Positions 1 to 6,406 of a DNA stretch of 35,818 bases are shown here, in pieces; positions within the stretch are counted from its first letter, which is position 1, and every line of letters begins with the position of its first letter. The translations under genes and the position numbers were made by a program. Source of the stretch: Pseudomonadales bacterium (GTDB lineage Bacteria > Pseudomonadota > Gammaproteobacteria > Pseudomonadales > Azotimanducaceae); the NCBI GenBank assembly GCA_007130155.1, contig SLTB01000269.1, positions 1-35,818 on the forward strand, given 5' to 3'. The notes under the pieces were generated by a model, which was not told the origin of the DNA, did no database searches, and was given only the letters and a program-made list of their open reading frames with translations.

Positions 1-1070
1 AGAACGCGGGTTTCCAGCCCCTTCACCGCCAGCTCCACTCCTTCCGGATCACCCGCCTCGGAGGCGGCGAGCAGGCGTTCGTAGTCCTCCTTGGGGAACT
101 TGGCGTCGATGGGCAGCCAGATCGTGCTGTCGCCGTCGTCACGACCCGGCAGCCGGATGGCGAACTCCACCCGCTCGGAGCTGCCCGGCTTCACCGCCAC
201 GTTGCTGTCGTACTGATCCGGCGTGAGCATGTCTGCCAGCAGCTGTCCGAGCTGCACCTCGCCCCAGGTACCCCGGCTCTTGACGTTGGTGAGGACGCGC
301 TTGAGGTCACCGACCCCGGTGGCCAGCTGCTGCATCTCACCAAGGCCCTTGTGCACGGCTTCGAGCCGCTCGCTGACCTGGGTGAAGGATTCGCCCAGGC
401 GTTTTTCCAGAGTGGACTGAAGCTTCTCGTCCACGGTCTTGCGCATCTCTTCCAGGCGCTGGGCATTCTCTTCCCGGAGTTTGCCGAACTGTTCGCCCAG
501 CGCCGTGGTGAGCTTCTCCAAGCGGGTCTCGAAAGCGGCCAGCCGCTCGCGCTGGGCCTCCGCAGCCTCCTGGGCGCTTTCCCGCTGCTGGTTGCCGAGG
601 CGGACCAGGGACTGGTTGATCTCCTCGCGCAGTTCCTGACCGGTGCGGGTAAAACCCTCCCGCAGCTGCTGCAGACGCAGGTCCACGGATTCCCGTTGGC
701 GCGTCTGTGCAGCCTCCACCTGGGCCTCGAAGGCCTTCAGACGGTTGGCGAAGGCCTCGAGCTGTCCGCGCTGACTGTCGCCGAGGGTGGTGATCGAGCG
801 CTGGACCTCCTGACGCAGCGCAGCGGCCTGCTCGGCGGTTTCACGCCGGGACTGGCCGAGGTCCTTCTCCACCCGCTCCTCGATGGCCTCGATGCGCTGG
901 ACCACGGGGCCCAGCGCTGCGGTCTGAGCCTCGACGAGACTGTCGCGCAGCAGGGCCGCATCGAGTCGGGCGCGCCGGGCACTGAGCGCCCAGAACAGCA
1001 CGATGAGCGCAAAGATCGCCCCGAGGCCGATCAGCAGCTGCTGATGGGCTGCGGCGAGGAAATCAATCAT
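1..1070 (-). CDS. rmuC: DNA recombination protein RmuC (3' end beyond window)
   Basis: The reading frame starts with ATG at 1070 and stays open to the left edge, giving 356 codons without a stop. The N-terminus is a single membrane helix (about residues 10-28, LIGLGAIFALIVLFWAL). A long Gln/Glu/Arg-rich coiled coil follows (about 30-235). The start of the RmuC nuclease-like domain is then visible: GDLKRVLTNVKSRGTWGEVQ, LLADMLTPDQY and WLPIDAKFPKEDYERLL. These are hallmark RmuC motifs. RmuC is a PD-(D/E)XK-like family protein that limits DNA inversions and rearrangements; family members usually have 450-500 residues, so roughly a quarter is missing beyond the edge. Its stop is not in the window. 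It lies upstream of, and on the same strand as, nothing else visible; the P450 gene ends 45 bases before its start. Confidence 0.93.
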   Translation of the reverse strand, partial: MIDFLAAAHQQLLIGLGAIFALIVLFWALSARRARLDAALLRDSLVEAQTAALGPVVQRIEAIEERVEKDLGQSRRETAEQAAALRQEVQRSITTLGDSQRGQLEAFANRLKAFEAQVEAAQTRQRESVDLRLQQLREGFTRTGQELREEINQSLVRLGNQQRESAQEAAEAQRERLAAFETRLEKLTTALGEQFGKLREENAQRLEEMRKTVDEKLQSTLEKRLGESFTQVSERLEAVHKGLGEMQQLATGVGDLKRVLTNVKSRGTWGEVQLGQLLADMLTPDQYDSNVAVKPGSSERVEFAIRLPGRDDGDSTIWLPIDAKFPKEDYERLLAASEAGDPEGVELAVKGLETRV

Positions 1071-1115
1071 GCGGGCAGGCTCCTGCCACCATGCCCAGTC
1101 CAGTCACCGTCACAG

Positions 1116-2372
1116 TCACTTCATCCTGAAACGGATCGGCAGACTCTTCAGCCCGCCCACGAAAGTGGCCTGGGCGTATCGCGGTTCGCCCGCCAGTTCA
1201 AAATGATCCACCCGCGCCAGCAGTTCCTGGTAGAAGGCCTGTATTTCCATCCGCGCGAGATGCTGCCCCAGGCAGACGTGGGCACCGTAGCCGAACGCCA
1301 GATTGCGGGCCGCCGGCCGCTCGATGCGGAATTCGAACGGCGCCTCGAAGACCTCCTCGTCCCGATTGGCCGACGGGTACCAGAGGATCACGGACTCGCC
1401 CTCGGCGATCTTCTGGCCACGGACCAGATGATCCCGGGTGGCCGTGCGCATGAAGTGCCGGACCGGGGACACCCAGCGGATCATTTCCTCCACCGCTCCC
1501 GGCACGTGGGCCGCCGGATCGGCCTTCAATTTGGCGAACTCCCCAGGATTCTCCATCAGTGCCAGCAGGCCCCCGGCGGTGCTCGACGACGTCGTATCGT
1601 GACCAGCCGTGGCGACGATCATGTAATAGCCGGCCGCCTCCAAATCGCCAATGGGTTCACCATCGATCTTCGCATTGGCGATCACCGTGGCGATGTCATC
1701 GCGGGGATTCCTGCGCCGGTCCTCCGAAACCTTGCTGAAGTAGTCCTCGAAATCCTTCACGACATCGTTGATGGCCGTGATCTCGAAGGAGCGCTGCACC
1801 TCCGGATCGGTGGAGCCGAACAGCTCCTGTGTCAGCTTCATCATCAGCGGCTCATCTTCCGGTGGAACGCCCAGTACGCTCATCACCACCCGCAGCGGAT
1901 ACCAGATCGCCACATCCTTGACGAAGTCACATTCGCCATCGAACTCCGCCATGCGGTCCACATACATCTTAGCCAGCCGCTCCACCTCGGGTTTCATCTG
2001 CTCCAGCTTCTGCCGGGTGAAGAATGGCGCAGTCAGAAGTCGGTACTTCATATGGTCCGGGTCGTCCATCTGCACCAGGGAGCGGACCAGATGTTTGCGA
2101 CCGGTCAGGGCCGTGATCGCTTCGGTGACGAAGTCCGCCGCCAGGGTCGGCCTCGGATCATTGATGAAGCCCTCCTTGTCGCGCTCGATGGCCATCACAT
2201 CGGCATGTTTGGTGATGGCATAGAACGGCGTGAACCCTTCGGGAGCGAGCCGACGCACCGGATCCTTCGCGCGCAGCCAGGCCAGGTAGCTGTGGATCTT
2301 CGCCTCGTCGGCCCAGATCGCGGGATTGACCAGGTCGTTGTCGAGCTCAGGGGAGGTGGGAATGGCAGTCAT
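1116..2372 (-). CDS. Cytochrome P450 (bacterial class I type)
   Basis: This 418-residue soluble P450 shows the full set of family motifs. The I-helix oxygen-activation motif AGHDTT is at residues 256-261, the K-helix ExxR is E296-M-I-R299, and the haem loop FGYGAHVCLG is at 360-369 with C367 as the haem thiolate. There is no membrane anchor, so it should need a ferredoxin and reductase encoded elsewhere. I chose ATG 2372 because GGAG lies six bases upstream. ATGs further upstream (2393, 2483) would add a low-complexity leader and lack a ribosome binding site. The motif style resembles CYPs that hydroxylate steroid side chains, terpenes or alkanes, but substrate cannot be read from sequence. 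The nearby acyl-CoA and Rieske genes make a hydrophobic carbon source plausible (inference). Confidence 0.95.
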   Translation of the reverse strand: MTAIPTSPELDNDLVNPAIWADEAKIHSYLAWLRAKDPVRRLAPEGFTPFYAITKHADVMAIERDKEGFINDPRPTLAADFVTEAITALTGRKHLVRSLVQMDDPDHMKYRLLTAPFFTRQKLEQMKPEVERLAKMYVDRMAEFDGECDFVKDVAIWYPLRVVMSVLGVPPEDEPLMMKLTQELFGSTDPEVQRSFEITAINDVVKDFEDYFSKVSEDRRRNPRDDIATVIANAKIDGEPIGDLEAAGYYMIVATAGHDTTSSSTAGGLLALMENPGEFAKLKADPAAHVPGAVEEMIRWVSPVRHFMRTATRDHLVRGQKIAEGESVILWYPSANRDEEVFEAPFEFRIERPAARNLAFGYGAHVCLGQHLARMEIQAFYQELLARVDHFELAGEPRYAQATFVGGLKSLPIRFRMK

Positions 2373-2540
2373 GCAGGGCTCCGGATGGGACATGGCGATG
2401 GGCTGGAAGGTTAACCGATCTGCCGGCGGGCTGTATCGCCGGCGCAGCTCGGTCACGCAGTGCCCTGCCATAGGCGCATTCAAGCGGGATCGAAACGCGT
2501 CGCACGAAGCGCGCAGCGGAGCTGCGTCCAGGATGGCGCG

Positions 2541-2568
2541 CGATCGCCCGCAGGGCGGGCTCCCACAT
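2541..2568 (-). repeat. REP-like palindrome
   Basis: On the minus strand this reads TGTGGGAGCCCGCCCTGCGG followed by GCGATCG. A GTGGGAG head next to a GC-rich hairpin (GCCCGC/GCGGGC, 2546-2551 and 2555-2560) is the layout of pseudomonad-type REP elements. Related sequences occur near 18360, 26492 and 30778. It lies in the divergent gap between the P450 and the flavin oxidoreductase. Confidence 0.5.
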
Positions 2569-2585
2569 CAAACATGCACACGTGC

Positions 2586-2614
2586 TTGACAATCTCCGGC
2601 TTCCCGCCTTCCAT
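2586..2614 (+). promoter_or_regulatory. Possible sigma-70 promoter for the oxidoreductase-MAPEG pair
   Basis: A perfect -35 hexamer TTGACA (2586-2591) is followed after 17 bases by TTCCAT (2609-2614), which matches the -10 consensus at only three of six positions. The site is 39 bases before the ATG at 2653. The strong -35 and correct spacing support it; the poor -10 suggests a weak or activator-dependent promoter. Confidence 0.3.
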
Positions 2615-2652
2615 GTCGGACCGTCGACTTCGAGTCCCATGAGAGCATCAGC

Positions 2653-3684
2653 ATGAGCGAAGCCTTTCCTGGCAACCCGGTATTGGCCCACAGCGGTGCA
2701 CGCTACCCGATCATCCAGGCCCCCATGACCTGGATCGCCCGATCGAAGCTGGCTGCCGCGGTGTCCGCCGCAGGCGGCCTCGGCATGATGGAAACGTCAA
2801 GCGTCGATATCGAAGTGACTCGCCGCGAGTACCAAGCCATCAAGGCGACGACGGAGGCGCCCTTCGGCGTCAATCTGCCCATCATGTTCCTGCGCCAGAA
2901 CGAGGCCATGGAGGTGCAGATCCTCGACTGGCTGATCGAACAGGGCGTGCACTTCGTCACCACCTCGGCCGGCAACCCGCGCCGCCACATTGAGCGCCTG
3001 AAGGCGGCCGGCGTCATCGTCTATCACTCGGTGCCGAGCCTGGAAGGTGCCCTGAAGGCAGAGGATGCTGGTGTCGATGGCCTGATTGTCGAAGGCGCGG
3101 AAAGCGGCGGCATCCGTAATGCGGAGGAAGTGAACACCTTCGTGCTGCTGCAGGCTGTCCGGGAGCGGGTCGATCTGCCCATCGTGGCAGCCGGCGGCAT
3201 CGTCGATGGCCGCGGCATGGCGGCCGCCATGGCGCTGGGCGCCGACGGCGTAGCCATGGGCACCCGCTTCGTCGCCTCATTGGAGAGCCCGGTGCATCAG
3301 AACTACAAGGACGCCATTGTCGCCGCCGGTGTCGACGGCACGATCATGGTGCCGCGTCCGCCGCGGGCCAAACTGCGGGCGCTGAAGACCCCCGCTTCGG
3401 TGGCCCTGGCCGCCGGTGAAACAGCGGCCGGCCCCATGGGCAGCGTCATCGACGCGCTCTATGTCGGCGGCGACGTGGACGGCACAGCCGGGTCGGCCGG
3501 GCAGGGATCAGCCCTGATTCACGAAGTGAAACCAGTAGCCACCATCATCGACGACACCATGAGCGGATTCTGGCGCGAAATCGACCGACTTGCGGCGCTG
3601 CGCGGCGGTCCAAGCCATCGACAACAACAGGGACAACAACAGGGACAACAACAGGGACAAAAACAGGAGAGTGCTCATGGGTGA
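2653..3684 (+). CDS. FMN-dependent TIM-barrel oxidoreductase (nitronate monooxygenase/NPD-like)
   Basis: This 343-residue protein has the layout of the 2-nitropropane dioxygenase/NPD family: QAPM at residues 22-25, GVNLPIM at 72-78, TTSAG at 103-107, AAGGI at 179-183 and GADGVAMGTRF at 196-206. These motifs make the TIM barrel and hold FMN. Where true nitronate monooxygenases carry the catalytic histidine (EAGGH), this protein reads ESGGI at about 150-154. It may therefore be an NAD(P)H:quinone or enoyl-type reductase rather than a nitronate oxidase (inference). The last 20 or so residues are a Gln/Gly-rich tail encoded by a 12-bp tandem repeat and are unlikely to belong to the fold. The stop codon overlaps the start of the MAPEG gene by 8 bases, so the two are translationally coupled. 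Confidence 0.85.
   Translation: MSEAFPGNPVLAHSGARYPIIQAPMTWIARSKLAAAVSAAGGLGMMETSSVDIEVTRREYQAIKATTEAPFGVNLPIMFLRQNEAMEVQILDWLIEQGVHFVTTSAGNPRRHIERLKAAGVIVYHSVPSLEGALKAEDAGVDGLIVEGAESGGIRNAEEVNTFVLLQAVRERVDLPIVAAGGIVDGRGMAAAMALGADGVAMGTRFVASLESPVHQNYKDAIVAAGVDGTIMVPRPPRAKLRALKTPASVALAAGETAAGPMGSVIDALYVGGDVDGTAGSAGQGSALIHEVKPVATIIDDTMSGFWREIDRLAALRGGPSHRQQQGQQQGQQQGQKQESAHG
3621..3668 (+). repeat. 12-bp tandem repeat inside the 3' end of the oxidoreductase gene
   Basis: There are three perfect copies of ACAACAACAGGG (3621-3632, 3633-3644, 3645-3656) and a fourth diverged copy ACAAAAACAGGA (3657-3668). Each unit encodes Gln-Gln-Gly-Gln. The unit is in frame, so copy-number change would alter only tail length. 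The last copy merges into the AGGAGA ribosome binding site (3665-3670) of the next gene. Confidence 0.95.
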
Positions 3685-4069
3685 GTTCGTCTGGCCGGGC
3701 ATCATCAGTTGCCTGGCGCTGCTGGTGTACTACTTCACGCTGTTCAAGGCTGGCATGGCGCGGCTGCGCTTCAAGGTGCCGGCACCCTCCCACGACGGGC
3801 CGGAAGAGTACATCCGCTACGTCCGCGCCCACCAGAACACGCTCGAACATCTGGTCCTGTTTCTGCCGGGCCTGTGGTTATTCTCATTCGCCGTCAGCCC
3901 GCTGTGGGCAGCAGGTATCGGCATCATCTGGCCAGCCGGGCGGCTGGCCTACGCCCTTGGCTACTACCAGAACGCAGACAAGCGGCGCATTGGGCTCTAC
4001 TTCAGCATGCCTCCGATCTACATCTTCGTGCTGGGCTCACTGATTGGCTTCGTCCTGCAGTTGTTCTAA
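3677..4069 (+). CDS. MAPEG-family membrane protein
   Basis: This is a 130-residue integral membrane protein with four predicted hydrophobic segments (about residues 5-25, 56-75, 76-95 and 107-128). The central block HQNTLEHLVLFLPGLWLF and the following GRLAYALGYYQNADKRRIG match the MAPEG family (membrane-associated proteins in eicosanoid and glutathione metabolism). Bacterial members are small trimeric inner-membrane proteins, some with glutathione transferase or peroxidase activity. I chose ATG 3677 because AGGAGA precedes it by six bases. A longer in-frame reading from 3590 would only read through the neighbour's repeat. The overlap with the oxidoreductase gene suggests a shared task, perhaps handling reactive or lipophilic intermediates (inference). 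Confidence 0.9.
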   Translation: MGEFVWPGIISCLALLVYYFTLFKAGMARLRFKVPAPSHDGPEEYIRYVRAHQNTLEHLVLFLPGLWLFSFAVSPLWAAGIGIIWPAGRLAYALGYYQNADKRRIGLYFSMPPIYIFVLGSLIGFVLQLF

Positions 4070-4078
4070 CCCGCAAAT

Positions 4079-4107
4079 CTCACCGATTCACGGCTTCGGC
4101 CGCGGAT
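4079..4107 (+). repeat. Left copy of a 29-bp direct repeat
   Basis: It begins CTCACCGATTCACGGC and matches 5015-5043 at 27 of 29 positions in the same orientation. Both copies are intergenic and together bracket the unknown membrane-protein gene at 4258-4992. Confidence 0.9.
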
Positions 4108-4152
4108 ATGCGGGCTAAGGGGGCTCCGAACTGGGTGCGCCACAGCTCTGCG

Positions 4153-4192
4153 TGCCTGTGCAGATGGGATCTCTTGACGCGCTGCACAGGCA
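4153..4192. repeat. 11-bp inverted repeat (stem-loop)
   Basis: TGCCTGTGCAG (4153-4163) and CTGCACAGGCA (4182-4192) are perfect reverse complements separated by 18 bases. The element lies 66 bases past the end of the minus-strand gene at 4258, between the direct repeats. It has no T-run on either side, so it is not a canonical intrinsic terminator. A protein-binding or recombination site is possible. Confidence 0.75.
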
Positions 4193-4257
4193 AGGCGGGG
4201 CGCCTTTTCAAGCGACGCAACGCGGCCAGCGCCGGCAAAGGCCAGCACTTCCGGCTT

Positions 4258-4992
4258 TCAGAGGGCCCCCGGCTCGGCGTTCCACCCGCTTGACGTGGCA
4301 ATACCGTCGCAGGAAGGCATGTCGACGACCTGCCCGAACCGGTATTCCTCGAAGGTCTGCGCCGCCCAAAGGTCAGCGAACAGCTCGTGCGCGGGGTGCT
4401 TTATCTGAAGGTAGCCATGTGGCGAATTGAAGCAGCGGCCCGTACGCAGTACCAGCTCGTCGGCGTCGAAGCGGCCACTGGCTATCAGCATGAGCCGGTA
4501 TAACTGCGTCTGCAGGTGCGATGGCATGTACCCCTCCGTTTCCCAGAAGTACCGCGCGCTCCTGTGCAGGAAGACGCGCTGCGGTTGCAGCAGGTACTCC
4601 CGAGTGGGGCTGGTGAAACGACCTGCATTCTCCCAGAACAACTCGCGGGCGAAGGCGTACTGGTCTTCATGCCTTGCGCTGAAGACTTCGATGCGCTCCA
4701 GCGCATCGTCCGGCAGGTCGTCGCGCAGCGGAATGCTGTACATCACCACCAGCAGCGCCAACGTGGCAAGCGCCCAGCCCGCTTCCACCCAGCCAACCCG
4801 CTGCATCCACACCAGTACCGTGACCGCGGCGGCGAATGCCGCAAGCGCAACCGACACCACCAGCTGGGCGGAGGTGTCGCGATCGAAGAGTACGAAGCCC
4901 GAGACCGCAGCAAGGACCCAAAGGCCGACCAAAAGGCCGATGCCCGCAAGCATGCGCGCAAGGTGCGAACGACTGGGTCGAGAACTGTCCAT
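4258..4992 (-). CDS. Unknown three-helix membrane protein
   Basis: I do not recognise this 244-residue protein. It has three N-terminal hydrophobic helices (about residues 12-37, 42-63 and 69-88). A soluble domain of about 155 residues follows, rich in aromatic, Arg and His residues; its clearest stretches are FWETEGYMPSHLQTQLYRLM, TGRCFNSPHGYLQIKHPAHE and FGQVVDMPSCDGI. No known catalytic motif is evident. The start at 4992 is tentative: GGAG is only one base from the ATG. The gene is isolated and faces the oxidoreductase-MAPEG pair tail to tail. It sits between two 29-bp direct repeats, which may mean it arrived or was duplicated as a unit. Confidence 0.7.
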   Translation of the reverse strand: MDSSRPSRSHLARMLAGIGLLVGLWVLAAVSGFVLFDRDTSAQLVVSVALAAFAAAVTVLVWMQRVGWVEAGWALATLALLVVMYSIPLRDDLPDDALERIEVFSARHEDQYAFARELFWENAGRFTSPTREYLLQPQRVFLHRSARYFWETEGYMPSHLQTQLYRLMLIASGRFDADELVLRTGRCFNSPHGYLQIKHPAHELFADLWAAQTFEEYRFGQVVDMPSCDGIATSSGWNAEPGAL

Positions 4993-5014
4993 GCTCCAAT
5001 GCTAGCCCGCATCG

Positions 5015-5043
5015 CTCACCGATTCACGGCTGCGGGCGCGGAT
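5015..5043 (+). repeat. Right copy of a 29-bp direct repeat
   Basis: It begins CTCACCGATTCACGGC and matches the left copy at 4079-4107 with two mismatches. It lies between the start of the unknown membrane protein (4992) and the stop of the VOC gene (5056). Confidence 0.9.
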
Positions 5044-5055
5044 TCGGTCCGCTGC

Positions 5056-5580
5056 TCAGGCGGCGGGCTTGTGCACCTCGATCTTGGCTGGAGGCTTGGA
5101 GAATGCCGGCTCGTCCGTGTCGAGTGCCGCCAGCGCGTATTCACGATCCTCGGCCGTGAAGCTGCCAGTGGTAAGGCAGAACTCCACCAGATTGTCATTG
5201 GGATCCTTGGTGTAGATCGAGTGACACCAGTTGTGGTCAATCTCCATGACCTGATGCCCGGCGGCCAGCCACTGCTGCCGGCGTCTTTCGAGTTCAGCGC
5301 GATCCGCCACGTCGAAGGCGATGTGGTTGATGTGATCCGGCAGCCCAGCGGCCTTGGAGAGATTGCTCTCGAAGTCGTCACTACCGGGTACGTCGTGCAT
5401 TTCCCAGAACGCGATGAACTTGGAGTCATCCTCCATGCGATAGAAGTAGTGCTTGGCCCAACCGCCCTGCGGGGACGGCCCTATCTCCACTTTGACCAGA
5501 TGGAAACCCATGACGCCTTCGTAGAACGCGTGCAGAGCCTTCATGTCCTTGGCGGCCAGCGCCAGATGGTGATACCCCAT
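5056..5580 (-). CDS. VOC-superfamily (glyoxalase/extradiol dioxygenase fold) protein
   Basis: This 174-residue protein has two beta-alpha-beta-beta-beta modules. The usual VOC metal-ligand positions are filled: H5 in MGYHHLALAA, H86 in DHINHIAFDV and E133 in NDNLVEFC. That pattern fits a metal-dependent lyase, isomerase or ring-cleaving dioxygenase, but substrate is not readable. The C-terminal 35 residues are an Ala/Pro/Lys-rich tail. ATG 5580 has GGAGG about eight bases upstream, inside the end of the preceding gene. It lies three bases downstream of the CMD-family gene on the same strand, so the two form a small operon. Confidence 0.88.
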   Translation of the reverse strand: MGYHHLALAAKDMKALHAFYEGVMGFHLVKVEIGPSPQGGWAKHYFYRMEDDSKFIAFWEMHDVPGSDDFESNLSKAAGLPDHINHIAFDVADRAELERRRQQWLAAGHQVMEIDHNWCHSIYTKDPNDNLVEFCLTTGSFTAEDREYALAALDTDEPAFSKPPAKIEVHKPAA

Positions 5581-5583
5581 GGT

Positions 5584-6243
5584 TCACTCCTCCTTCGATT
5601 GACGTTCCTTCGATTCGTCGACCATGTTCATGACGTCTGTGGCTGAGCCCTCGGGTGCAGGAACCTCCACGACGCGCTCGTCCACGTCATCGTATTCAAG
5701 CCGCAGGGCCCGCGACATGGTGGCATGCATGTCATAGGTCGCCGTGGTGTAGGTGAGCTCCAGAATCTCTTCGTCTGACAATTCGGCCTTGAGTGCATCG
5801 AAGATGGCCTCCGGCACCCGTCCCCCCTGCAGCACCAGACAGTCCGTGTAGGCCAGCACCGCCCGCTCAATGGGACTGAAGCAGTCGGCAATGGGCCAAT
5901 GGGGAATGGCCACCACCTGGGCCTCGGTCAGTCCGGCGTCACGGCAGGCCTTGCAGTGCTGAGAGAAGACGAACTGGGAGCCGCGGGCGAAACCGGCCCG
6001 AGTCTGGCCCAGCTCTCGCAGCTTCGGATCAAGTTTTCGGTTGCGGCTGCGATAGAAGCGGAAGCCCTCGGTCGTATGCTTGAAGGCATCGGGTACCAGC
6101 GCGAAGACCGTCCACCAGTTGCCAGCCGTGCCCGTGGCCGTACCCGGTTCCTCCACAGGGTCGCGATCACCGAACAATGTTTCGTAAAGTTGCCGCGCGA
6201 ACGGATCAGCATCCGCCTTCGGCACCTGTCTCAATCGGGGCAT
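5584..6243 (-). CDS. Carboxymuconolactone decarboxylase/AhpD-like protein
   Basis: This 219-residue all-helical protein carries the CMD/AhpD signature LDPKLRELGQTRAGFARGSQ followed by a redox-type C97-K-A-C100 in SQHCKACRDAGLT. The family includes decarboxylases of protocatechuate degradation and AhpD-type peroxidase partners. The CxxC favours a disulfide or peroxide role (inference). I chose ATG 6243 because GAGGAGA lies about six bases upstream. Longer in-frame readings from 6327 or 6258 run through this ribosome binding site into the divergent control region. The VOC gene follows after three bases. The acyl-CoA synthetase gene is divergent; about 160 bases separate the two starts. Confidence 0.85.
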   Translation of the reverse strand: MPRLRQVPKADADPFARQLYETLFGDRDPVEEPGTATGTAGNWWTVFALVPDAFKHTTEGFRFYRSRNRKLDPKLRELGQTRAGFARGSQFVFSQHCKACRDAGLTEAQVVAIPHWPIADCFSPIERAVLAYTDCLVLQGGRVPEAIFDALKAELSDEEILELTYTTATYDMHATMSRALRLEYDDVDERVVEVPAPEGSATDVMNMVDESKERQSKEE

Positions 6244-6406
6244 CGCGTCTCTCCTCATTGACGGCAGTATGGGCAAGAATGACATTCCAGCCGACACAAT
6301 CGAAGCGTCCATCCAGGCCCAACTCATGGCAGGTCAAGCGATGCTGCTTGATGCCCGCCCCCGCTATGGCTATGGTCCTGGCAAATTCGACAGCAAGGAT
6401 ACGCCC

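Noticed and set aside
351-2414. 687-residue plus-strand open frame
   Set aside because: It mirrors rmuC and the P450. It lacks domains and is rich in His/Leu/Gly in the way GC-rich antisense frames are.
4153-4192. Integron attC site
   Set aside because: The stem lacks the R/L box layout with core GTTRRRY, and there is no integrase.
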